This document shows positions 1 through 6,104 of a stretch of 8,175 nt of DNA, in pieces; the first letter of the stretch is position 1, and every line of letters starts with the position of its first letter. The stretch is from Pseudomonadota bacterium. Lineage in GTDB: Bacteria; Pseudomonadota; Alphaproteobacteria; Sphingomonadales; Sphingomonadaceae. The stretch lies in assembly GCA_029781465.1 (NCBI GenBank), contig JAKOWQ010000412.1, positions 1 through 8,175 on the forward strand, given 5' to 3'. The translations under genes and the position numbers were made by a program. The notes under the pieces are model-generated. The model worked only from the letters and a program-made list of their open reading frames with translations. It had not been told where the DNA came from and made no database searches.

Positions 1-24
1 CCAGTTGGCTTCGACTGCCTGCAT
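1..24 (-). CDS. Start of an unidentified gene, cut by the window edge
   Basis: Only the first eight codons are visible, reading MQAVEANW, and they continue beyond base 1. The call rests on position and signal. The ATG lies three bases after the flippase stop codon on the same strand, and a GGAGG Shine-Dalgarno core sits seven bases upstream, the strongest ribosome binding site in the window. It would be the fourth gene of the tsaD-gpsA-flippase operon. Eight residues cannot support a function. Polysaccharide or envelope work would be a guess based only on the flippase next door. Confidence 0.62.
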
Positions 25-27
25 GCC

Positions 28-1503
28 TTAACCTCCCACGTTCTTACGGAACAGCACCCGATCCTCGGGGCCGAATCCCTTGTGCCAGATCACCCAGCCA
101 TAGACGAGCAGGATCGCGGGGATCCCGACCAGCATCTCGGCCCATTCGGGCAGATAGCGGGTTGCCCCCCAGCCCACCACCACCGCCGGAGCGACGGCCC
201 AGACCAGCGCCCAGCGCCAGTTGTTGATCGGCTGGTTTAGAATGCGCGCCAGCAGCCGCGACTTGATCAGCGAGGCGGTCCCGAGCGAGAGCATCAGGGC
301 CCCGGCGGCGGCGGCGGCGCGATAGTTCTGGTTTAGCCCAAGCTCCTTCACCAGCTCGATCCCCGCGACGGTCAACCCGGCCTGGAGCGCGATGGTGAAC
401 AGTGAAACCCACAGGTTCCGGAGCCGCGCGACATAGACCAACGCTGCCTCGCTCACCACCGCGGTCGAGGCCACCACCTCTGCCATCAGCAGGAACGCCA
501 GGGCCCCGGTCCCGCCAACAAAATCCGGCCCGCCCAGTCCCATCACCCCTTCACCCGGGATCGCGAGCGCCAGCGCGATCCCCATCTGCGCGGCGGTGAT
601 CCAGAAGCCCACCTGGCTGACCTGCTGGGCGATCGCGGCGAAATTGCCCTCCTTGAGGTTGCGGGTGATCACCGGGCCGAGGATCGGCTCGAAGCTGGTC
701 TTGAGCTTTTGCGGCAGGGTCGCGACCTGCTGGGCGAAGTAATAGACCCCCAGCGCGCCATCCCCGGCGAAAAAGCGCAGCACGAAGATGTCGAGCTTGC
801 GTGTGCCCCACTCGACCGCGTCGGCTGCCGCCAGCGGCAGGTTGAGCAGCGCCAGGCGCCCGATCCGCATCGGATGCGGGCGCCACTGGCTGGGCAGGCC
901 ATAGCTGCGATAGAGCGGCACCAGCGCGACCAATGCAGCGGTGTAGATCGAAAGGATATAGGCCGCGGACAGGCCGCTCGCGCGGTCGAGATAGAACAAG
1001 GCGCCCGCCGCCAGCGACAGCGTCCAGGGTTCGACAACCGCGCGTGAACGCACCGAGGTTGCCACGTCATAGCGATAGGCCAGCGCCGAAAGCGCGATGT
1101 CGGTCAGCGTCGCGGGGAGGATCGCCAGCACCAGCAGCCGGTCGGTCTGGGTGTATTCTCCGCTGGGGTAGACCAGGCCGGGCAGGAAATAGAGCCCCAG
1201 GCTCAGCACCAGGGCGATCAGCGAGGACAGCAGCATCGCATCGGCGACCGAATTGGCGGGATGATCGCCATCCATCGCCAGCCGCTGCGCGAGGCCGCGC
1301 TTTTGCCCCAGGGTGCACAGCTGCCCTGCCAGCTCAACGATCACCAGAGCCGAGGCAAAGCGCCCGAGCGATTCCTTGCCGTACATCCGGCTGGCGATGA
1401 ACAGGAACGGCAGCCGCGCCGCCAACCGCAGCAGAAAGCCAATGAAATTGGTCCGCCCGCCCTTGGCGAGCGCCTGGATATCCTGCTGCGCCGCTTCGCT
1501 CAC
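28..1503 (-). CDS. Polysaccharide/lipopolysaccharide flippase (MOP superfamily, Wzx-like)
   Basis: Predicted 491-residue inner-membrane protein with about 12 to 14 hydrophobic segments spread over its whole length and a short cytoplasmic N-terminus. The segment from residue 14 (KGGRTNFIGFLLRLAARLP) and the following YGKESLGRF resemble the first helix and loop of MOP exporters of the Wzx/oligosaccharide-flippase type, which move lipid-linked glycans across the inner membrane. Charged stretches at about residues 228-245 (EWGTRKLDIFVLR) and 265-285 fit the central loops of such transporters. The start is the GTG at 1503, which overlaps the gpsA stop as GTGA and has AGGAAGG six bases upstream. 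A longer reading up to 1791 is open but runs through gpsA in another frame. The substrate is not visible; no glycosyltransferase lies in the window. The general class is fairly secure, the exact subfamily is not. Confidence 0.85.
   Translation of the reverse strand: MSEAAQQDIQALAKGGRTNFIGFLLRLAARLPFLFIASRMYGKESLGRFASALVIVELAGQLCTLGQKRGLAQRLAMDGDHPANSVADAMLLSSLIALVLSLGLYFLPGLVYPSGEYTQTDRLLVLAILPATLTDIALSALAYRYDVATSVRSRAVVEPWTLSLAAGALFYLDRASGLSAAYILSIYTAALVALVPLYRSYGLPSQWRPHPMRIGRLALLNLPLAAADAVEWGTRKLDIFVLRFFAGDGALGVYYFAQQVATLPQKLKTSFEPILGPVITRNLKEGNFAAIAQQVSQVGFWITAAQMGIALALAIPGEGVMGLGGPDFVGGTGALAFLLMAEVVASTAVVSEAALVYVARLRNLWVSLFTIALQAGLTVAGIELVKELGLNQNYRAAAAAGALMLSLGTASLIKSRLLARILNQPINNWRWALVWAVAPAVVVGWGATRYLPEWAEMLVGIPAILLVYGWVIWHKGFGPEDRVLFRKNVGG
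32..36 (-). promoter_or_regulatory. Shine-Dalgarno site for the gene at the left edge
   Basis: Reads GGAGG on the minus strand, with seven bases to the ATG at 24. It is built from the last two glycine codons (gga ggt) of the flippase gene, so ribosomes finishing the flippase pass directly over it. This supports a real downstream gene and tight translational coupling. Confidence 0.6.
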
Positions 1504-2495
1504 GCCGGGCCTTCCTGTTCGGGACGCAGCGGGCGGGCGAGCAATTCGGCCACCACCGCCTTGGCCGGAGCCCCCGCCAGCAGCCGCTCGACCGCCTCGA
1601 CGATCGGCATGGCGATCCCTTCGCGCCGGGCAATCGCGGCCAGCACCGGCGCGGTATGGGCGCCTTCGGCAACGCTGGTCTTGCCGGCCAGCGCCTCCGC
1701 CGCGCTTTGCCCTTCGCCCAGCGCCTTGCCGAGCGAGAAATTGCGGCTCGAGGTGGAGGAACAGGTCAGCACCAGATCGCCCAGCCCGCACAGCCCGGCC
1801 AAAGTCTCGGCCCGCGCTCCGTGGGCGAGGCCAAAACGAACCATTTCGGCATAACCGCGCGCGATCAGGGCGGCGCGGGCATTCTGACCCAGCCCCAGCC
1901 CCTCGACCACCCCGCAGGCGATCGCCAGCACGTTCTTGACCGACCCGCCGATTTCCGCGCCGACCACGTCATCGGAATAGTAGGGGCGCAGCGCCGGGCG
2001 CGAAATCAGCGGAGCAAGCCGCCGCCACTGCTCCTCGCCGCCCGAGCAGGCCAGCGTTACCGCCGTGGGCAGTCCGGCGGCGACCTCATGGGCAAAGGTC
2101 GGGCCGGACAGTACCGCCAGGCTGGCCTGGGGGGCGGCGGCAGCTGCAACCTCACCCATCAACCGTCCGCTCCCCGCCTCGATCCCCTTGGCGCAAAGCA
2201 GCAGATCGCCGGCGAAGCCGGGCAGCGCCGAAAGCACCGTGGCAAGATGCTGCGCCGGGCACACCGCCAGCAAGACGTCCAGCCCCGCCATTTCCGCGAG
2301 ATCGCCGGTGGCGCGGATCGACGGCGCCAGCCGGGCCGAGGGCAGGAACAGGCTGTTGGTGTGCCGGGCGTTGATTTCGGCGACCAGTTCGGTCTCGCGC
2401 GCCCAGATCAGCACTGCCGAGCCATCGCTGGCCAGGCTCTGCGCCAGCGCCGTGCCCCAGGCACCCGCCCCGATCACCCCCAGGCGCGGCTTCAT
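1500..2495 (-). CDS. gpsA: NAD(P)-dependent glycerol-3-phosphate dehydrogenase
   Basis: A 331-residue cytoplasmic enzyme that reduces dihydroxyacetone phosphate to sn-glycerol-3-phosphate, the backbone for phospholipids. Its length is normal for GpsA. The N-terminal Rossmann fold shows GAGAWGT at residues 9-15 directly after the first strand. SGPTFA (130-135) and the GGSVKNVLA segment with the predicted catalytic Lys187 follow. The C-terminal half has GLCGLGDLVLTC with Asp240, then SSRNFSLG around residues 249-256, whose Arg-Asn pair contacts the cofactor in this family. The ATG at 2495 overlaps the tsaD stop as ATGA and has GGGAG seven bases upstream. The open frame continues to 2792, but that part is a shadow of tsaD. 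The gene is second in a coupled operon, between tsaD and the flippase. No key residue is missing. Confidence 0.97.
   Translation of the reverse strand: MKPRLGVIGAGAWGTALAQSLASDGSAVLIWARETELVAEINARHTNSLFLPSARLAPSIRATGDLAEMAGLDVLLAVCPAQHLATVLSALPGFAGDLLLCAKGIEAGSGRLMGEVAAAAAPQASLAVLSGPTFAHEVAAGLPTAVTLACSGGEEQWRRLAPLISRPALRPYYSDDVVGAEIGGSVKNVLAIACGVVEGLGLGQNARAALIARGYAEMVRFGLAHGARAETLAGLCGLGDLVLTCSSTSSRNFSLGKALGEGQSAAEALAGKTSVAEGAHTAPVLAAIARREGIAMPIVEAVERLLAGAPAKAVVAELLARPLRPEQEGPA
1510..1516 (-). promoter_or_regulatory. Shine-Dalgarno site deciding the GTG start of the flippase
   Basis: AGGAAGG on the minus strand, six bases before the GTG at 1503 and inside the last codons of gpsA. Its strength and spacing argue for the GTG start over the in-frame ATG far upstream at 1791, which would lie deep inside gpsA. 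Confidence 0.7.
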
Positions 2496-3520
2496 GCCTT
2501 GACTCCCGCCCCGCGCACCGGCGCTGCATCGGGATCCAGCGGCCAGCGCGGGCGCGCGGCGAAATCGAGCGGATCGCTCTGCCCCAGCCGTTCGATCCCG
2601 GCCCAGGCGATCATCGCAGCGTTGTCGGTGCACAGCGCCGGCGGCGGGGCGACGAAGGGCAGGCCGAACTCGCCCGCCAGCTCTTCCAGCGCCGCACGCA
2701 TCGCCTGGTTCGCGGCGACCCCGCCCGCGACCACCAGCGCGCTGGGCACCTCGATCGCCTGCAGGGCCTTGCGGGTCCGGTCGATCACGCAATCGATCGC
2801 GGCCTGCTGGAACGCGGCGGCAATATCGGCATCGGCGTGGATGCCTGCCTGCCTGGCCCGCAGCACCGCGCTTTTCAGCCCGGCAAAGGAGAAGTGCGGC
2901 TCGACGCTGCCCAGCAGGGGGCGCGGCAGCGGCACGGCGCGCGGATCGCCCTCACGCGCCAGCCGCTCGACCGCCGGGCCGCCGGGATAGCCCAGGCCCA
3001 GGATCTTGGCGGTTTTGTCAAAAGCTTCGCCCAGCGCATCGTCGATGGTGGTGCCCAGCCGCTTGTAGCGCCCTACTGCCTCCACCAGCAGCAGCTGGCA
3101 GTGCCCGCCCGAAACCAGCAGCAGCAGATAGGGGAATTGCAGCGCGGGATCGGCAAGACGCGGCGAAAGCGCGTGCCCTTCAAGGTGGTTGATCGCGATC
3201 AGCGGCTTGTCTTCGGCCATAGCCAGCGCCTTGGCGGTGACCAGCCCGACCATCACCCCGCCGATCAGTCCCGGCCCGGCGGTGGCGGCGATCGCATCGA
3301 CTTCGCCCAGTTCCATCCCGGCATCGGCCAGTGTCGCCGCGATCAGCGGAGCCAGCCGTTCGGCATGGGCGCGCGCGGCAATCTCGGGAACCACCCCGCC
3401 ATAGGGGCGGTGCGCCTCGTCCTGCGAGGCGATGCGCTGCGCGAGCACACACCGCGCGCTGTCCACCAGCGCCGCGGCGGTTTCGTCACACGACGATTCA
3501 ATTCCGAGGACAATCCCCAT
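2492..3520 (-). CDS. tsaD: tRNA N6-adenosine threonylcarbamoyltransferase
   Basis: A 342-residue ASKHA-fold protein that transfers the threonylcarbamoyl group to A37 of ANN-decoding tRNAs, making t6A, together with TsaB and TsaE. Visible motifs in order: GIESSCDET (residues 6-14); NHLEGH with the metal-binding histidines 112 and 116; VSGGH (136-140); FDKTAKILGLGYPGG (167-181); VVAGGVAANQ (263-272); and CTDNAAMIAW (297-306), where Asp299 is the third metal ligand. All are intact and the length is typical. I chose the ATG at 3520 over the GTG two codons earlier because AAGGGA at 3529-3534 lies eight bases from the ATG but only two from the GTG. It is the first gene of the leftward operon and is divergent from hemC. 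Neither tsaB nor tsaE is in the window. Confidence 0.97.
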   Translation of the reverse strand: MGIVLGIESSCDETAAALVDSARCVLAQRIASQDEAHRPYGGVVPEIAARAHAERLAPLIAATLADAGMELGEVDAIAATAGPGLIGGVMVGLVTAKALAMAEDKPLIAINHLEGHALSPRLADPALQFPYLLLLVSGGHCQLLLVEAVGRYKRLGTTIDDALGEAFDKTAKILGLGYPGGPAVERLAREGDPRAVPLPRPLLGSVEPHFSFAGLKSAVLRARQAGIHADADIAAAFQQAAIDCVIDRTRKALQAIEVPSALVVAGGVAANQAMRAALEELAGEFGLPFVAPPPALCTDNAAMIAWAGIERLGQSDPLDFAARPRWPLDPDAAPVRGAGVKA

Positions 3521-3528
3521 GCCCACTT

Positions 3529-3534
3529 TCCCTT
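3529..3534 (-). promoter_or_regulatory. Shine-Dalgarno site for tsaD
   Basis: AAGGGA on the minus strand, eight bases before the ATG at 3520. The alternative GTG start at 3526 would be only two bases away, too close for normal initiation, so this site decides the start. Confidence 0.55.
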
Positions 3535-3540
3535 AGTGAC

Positions 3541-3550
3541 ATTGCGCAAT
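3541..3550. promoter_or_regulatory. Perfect 10-base palindrome between tsaD and hemC, possible operator
   Basis: ATTGCGCAAT is identical to its reverse complement and lies in the 43-base gap between two divergent start codons, 13 bases before the hemC ATG and 20 bases from the tsaD ATG. It is one of the few AT-containing stretches in a GC-rich window. It could be a dimer binding site controlling either direction, or a small symmetric element within both leaders. I do not recognise a regulator that binds this exact sequence in alphaproteobacteria. No convincing -35/-10 pair could be placed in the gap, so at least one promoter probably lies inside the opposite gene's 5' end. Confidence 0.35.
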
Positions 3551-3563
3551 AGGACAAGCGACC

Positions 3564-4490
3564 ATGTCCGCCCGTCCACTAAAGCTTGGCACCCGCCGCT
3601 CGCCGCTCGCCATGGCCCAGGCCGAGGAAGCGCGCGGCCGCCTGCTGGCCGCCCATCCCGCCCTGGAGGTGGAGATTGTTCCGGTTACCGCAAGTGGCGA
3701 CAAGATCCAGGATCGCCCGTTGGCCGAGATCGGCGGCAAGGCGCTGTGGACCAAGGAACTGGATCAGTGGCTGCATGGCGGCGAGATCGATCTGGCGGTC
3801 CATTCCGCCAAGGACGTCGAAACTCTGCGCCCCGGCTGGCTGACCATCGCCGCCGTGCTTGAGCGCGAGGATGTGCGCGACGTCCTGGTCGGAGCGGAAT
3901 CGATCCGCGCCCTGCCCCAGGGCGCCGTGGTCGGGACCAGCGCCCCGCGCCGCGCCGCGCAATTGCTCCACGCCCGGCCCGATTGCCGGGTGGTGAGCTT
4001 TCGCGGCAATGTCGCCACCCGCCTCGCCAAGCTCGCGGCGGGTGAGGCCGATGCCACCCTGCTTGCCCGCGCCGGGCTGAACCGGTTGGGCCAGCACGGC
4101 ACCGGCCACCCGCTCGCAGCGGAGGACTGGCTACCCGCCCCCGGCCAGGGCGCAATCGCGATCGAGTGCCGGGCGGACGATGCGCGCACCCGCGCGCTGC
4201 TCGCTGCGATCGACCATGCGCCGAGCCACGCCGCGCTGCTGGCCGAACGCGCGCTGCTCGCCGCGCTGGGAGGCAATTGCCACAGCCCGATCGCGGCGCT
4301 GACCAGCGAAGAGGGCGGCGAACTGGCCTTGCGCGCCGCGCTGTTCAGCCCCGACGGGGCCGAACGGGTCGAAGGGCGTGCCAGCTTCGCGCCGGGCGAT
4401 CCCGCTGGCCCCGCCGCACTCGCCGCCGATCTGCTGGCCCGCGCGCCCGATGCGGTGCGGGTGCATTTTACCGGACCGCCACAGGACTAG
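3564..4490 (+). CDS. hemC: Hydroxymethylbilane synthase (porphobilinogen deaminase)
   Basis: A 308-residue cytoplasmic enzyme that joins four porphobilinogen molecules into the linear tetrapyrrole hydroxymethylbilane, the substrate of HemD. The N-terminal KLGTRRSPLAMAQA (residues 7-20) carries the substrate-binding arginines. AVHSAKDV (78-85) includes catalytic Asp84, the same position as in the E. coli enzyme. TSAPRRAAQL (125-134) and FRGNVATRLAKL (146-157) bind the chain, and APGQGAIAIECR (192-203) is the family signature. Cys239 in GGNCHSPIAAL is the predicted attachment point of the dipyrromethane cofactor. The start is the ATG at 3564 with AGGA nine bases upstream. It is divergent from tsaD, a common alphaproteobacterial arrangement, and is followed six bases later by hemD. 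All catalytic residues are present. Confidence 0.97.
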   Translation: MSARPLKLGTRRSPLAMAQAEEARGRLLAAHPALEVEIVPVTASGDKIQDRPLAEIGGKALWTKELDQWLHGGEIDLAVHSAKDVETLRPGWLTIAAVLEREDVRDVLVGAESIRALPQGAVVGTSAPRRAAQLLHARPDCRVVSFRGNVATRLAKLAAGEADATLLARAGLNRLGQHGTGHPLAAEDWLPAPGQGAIAIECRADDARTRALLAAIDHAPSHAALLAERALLAALGGNCHSPIAALTSEEGGELALRAALFSPDGAERVEGRASFAPGDPAGPAALAADLLARAPDAVRVHFTGPPQD

Positions 4491-4496
4491 CCCGCC

Positions 4497-5204
4497 ATGA
4501 CCCCACTCGTCGTGATCCGCCCCGAGCCCGGCAATGCCGCCACGCTCGCCGCGGCACGGGCGGCGGGGATCGAAGCGCACGGCTACCCACTGTTCGCGGT
4601 CGCACCGCGATCGTGGGAGGTTCCCCAGCCAGACCGGTTCGACGCGCTGTTGCTGGGCAGCGCCAACGTGCTGCGCCACGCCGGGGCCGGCCTGACGGCG
4701 CTGCGGGGTCTGCCGGTCTATGCCGTCGGCGATGCCACCGCCGAGGCCGCCCGCGCCGCCGGGTTCACCGTCGCCTATGCCGGATCGGGGGGGCTTCAGG
4801 CGGTGCTGGCAGAGCTGGGCCCGGGCCACAAGCGCCTGCTGCGCCTGGCCGGGGATGAGCGCATCGCGCTTGCCCCGCCGCCGGGGGTGAGCATCGAGGA
4901 ACGGGTGGTCTATGCCAGCGAGGCCCGCGCGATGCCGCCCGCACTGGCCGAACTGCTGCGCGAGCCGGCAATCGTCGCGCTCCATTCGGCGCTGGCCGCA
5001 CAGCACCTTTCGGACCAGTGCGTGCGCAACGGGATCCGGCGCGCGCCGCTGCGGCTGGCGGCACTGGGGCCGCGGATCGCGGCAGCGGCGGGCGATGGCT
5101 GGGGCGAGGTGGCGGTAGCCGCTTTCGCCAGCGATCACGCATTGCTGGCCTTGGCCCGTCAGATGTGCCAAGACCCCTGGCCAAGAGGTCGCACCACGAA
5201 ATAG
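4497..5204 (+). CDS. hemD: Uroporphyrinogen-III synthase
   Basis: A 235-residue cytoplasmic enzyme that cyclises hydroxymethylbilane with inversion of ring D to give uroporphyrinogen III, the last common precursor of heme, siroheme and corrinoids. The family is poorly conserved, so the call rests on weak motifs plus position. Visible are the N-terminal strand VVIRPEPGN (5-13), FDALLLGSANVLRHAG (48-63), LPVYAVGDATAEAARAAGF (72-90), RVVYASEA (136-143), IVALHSALAAQHL (159-171) and LAALGPRIAAAAG near 187-199 with GWGEVAVAA just after it. These match the two-domain pattern of the family in order. Its length is normal to slightly short. The ATG at 4497 is six bases after the hemC stop, and CAGGA overlapping the end of hemC gives a modest ribosome binding site. 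The two genes are almost certainly co-transcribed. Confidence 0.92.
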   Translation: MTPLVVIRPEPGNAATLAAARAAGIEAHGYPLFAVAPRSWEVPQPDRFDALLLGSANVLRHAGAGLTALRGLPVYAVGDATAEAARAAGFTVAYAGSGGLQAVLAELGPGHKRLLRLAGDERIALAPPPGVSIEERVVYASEARAMPPALAELLREPAIVALHSALAAQHLSDQCVRNGIRRAPLRLAALGPRIAAAAGDGWGEVAVAAFASDHALLALARQMCQDPWPRGRTTK

Positions 5205-5219
5205 CCGGTCATTTCAGGC

Positions 5220-6104
5220 ATGCCAGACGAATACTTCACCCGCACCCAGGCCATGCCCGCGCGTGTGCGCAGCGGCCCCTCGCTGCGCGCCCTGCTCGCG
5301 CTGGGATTGCTGGCCTTTCTCGGCGGCGCGGTGCTGGTGGGCTATCTGGTCTGGGCCGGTCAGATCAATCTGACGACATCCGCCACTACGCCCCAACCGG
5401 CCATGTCCGGCTTTGCCACCCCCACCCCGGCGGCCAGTCAGGCCGTGGCGGTTGGCGGGTTCGATCAGCGGATCGCAGCGCTCGAACAGCGCCTCGCCCG
5501 GGTTGATCTGCAATCCGCCGCCGCAGAGGGCAATACCGCCCGCGCCGAGGCCATGCTGGTTGCCTTCGCCGCGCGCCGCTCGATCGAGCGCGGGGTTGAG
5601 CTGGGCTATCTGGGCGAACAGCTGCGGATGCGCTTTGGCGCGGCCCAACCCAAGGCTGTGGAAACCGTGATCGCTGCCGCCAAGGCTCCGGTTACGCTCG
5701 ATGGCCTCTCCTCCGAGCTTGACGGCCTCGCCCCCGAACTCTCCGCCGCCCCGTCCGGCGAAGGCGGGTGGGATCGTTTCAAGCGCGAGCTATCGGGGCT
5801 GTTCGTGATCCGCCGCGGCGATACCCCGTCAAGCCGTCCCGAGGATCGCCTGACCCGCGCCAGCCTGCTGCTGCGCACCGGCCGGATCGACGATGCCGCC
5901 GACGAAGTGGCCAAGATGCCGGGCAGCCCGGCGGCCCAGGCCTGGATCGCCAAGGCCCACGGCTATGCCGAAACCCAGCGCGCGCTCGACCTGATCGAAA
6001 CCACCGCCCTGCTCGACCCCGCCAAACTGCGCAGCGCCAGCGGCGAGGAAGTCAAGCAGACCAGCCCGGCCAGCCCGGTGCCGGTGGGAACCGAGGCGCC
6101 CTAG
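5220..6104 (+). CDS. Mitofilin (Mic60)-like inner-membrane protein, COG4223 type
   Basis: A 294-residue protein with a short N-terminus, one strong membrane helix at about residues 22-46, a Pro/Ala/Thr-rich linker (52-78), a short predicted coiled coil from FDQRIAALEQRLARVD (81-96), and a C-terminal helical domain at about 185-265. The pieces LSGLFVIRR, RLTRASLLLRTGRIDDAADE and MPGSPAAQAWIAKA in that last domain are what I recognise as the mitofilin signature. In mitochondria Mic60 organises cristae junctions; alphaproteobacterial homologues are typically encoded beside hemD and are linked to inner-membrane invagination. The predicted topology puts the coiled coil and C-terminus in the periplasm. 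It is shorter than mitochondrial Mic60, mainly in the coiled coil. The gene follows hemD by 15 bases; the start has only a weak CAGG nearby, and a Met at residue 12 is an alternative start. It could also be labelled HemX-like. Confidence 0.8.
   Translation: MPDEYFTRTQAMPARVRSGPSLRALLALGLLAFLGGAVLVGYLVWAGQINLTTSATTPQPAMSGFATPTPAASQAVAVGGFDQRIAALEQRLARVDLQSAAAEGNTARAEAMLVAFAARRSIERGVELGYLGEQLRMRFGAAQPKAVETVIAAAKAPVTLDGLSSELDGLAPELSAAPSGEGGWDRFKRELSGLFVIRRGDTPSSRPEDRLTRASLLLRTGRIDDAADEVAKMPGSPAAQAWIAKAHGYAETQRALDLIETTALLDPAKLRSASGEEVKQTSPASPVPVGTEAP

Noticed and set aside
1504..1791. N-terminal 96-codon extension of the flippase to the ATG at 1791
   Set aside because: It lies wholly inside gpsA in another frame, translates to Arg/Gly-rich sequence, and the GTG at 1503 has a good ribosome binding site and stop-start overlap.
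2496..2792. N-terminal extension of gpsA to 2792
   Set aside because: It overlaps tsaD, and the Rossmann GAGAWG motif falls at the expected residues 9-14 only with the ATG at 2495.
1656..2990. 444-codon open frame on the plus strand across gpsA and tsaD
   Set aside because: Very high GC removes stop codons from the antisense frame. Both opposite-strand products are complete, well-known enzymes, and this translation has no recognisable motif.
3521..3563. Promoter for tsaD with CTTGTC as -35 and CTAAGG as -10
   Set aside because: The predicted transcript would begin next to the start codon and lose the Shine-Dalgarno, and the -10 match is poor.
4131..5171. 346-codon open frame on the minus strand across hemC and hemD
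   Set aside because: It spans two complete genes on the other strand, its composition is Arg/Gln/Gly-rich, and no start signal is evident.
5172..5190. Imperfect inverted repeat GACC...GGTC near the end of hemD
   Set aside because: The stem is only four pairs before a mismatch, there is no T-run, and it lies inside coding sequence before a co-directional gene.
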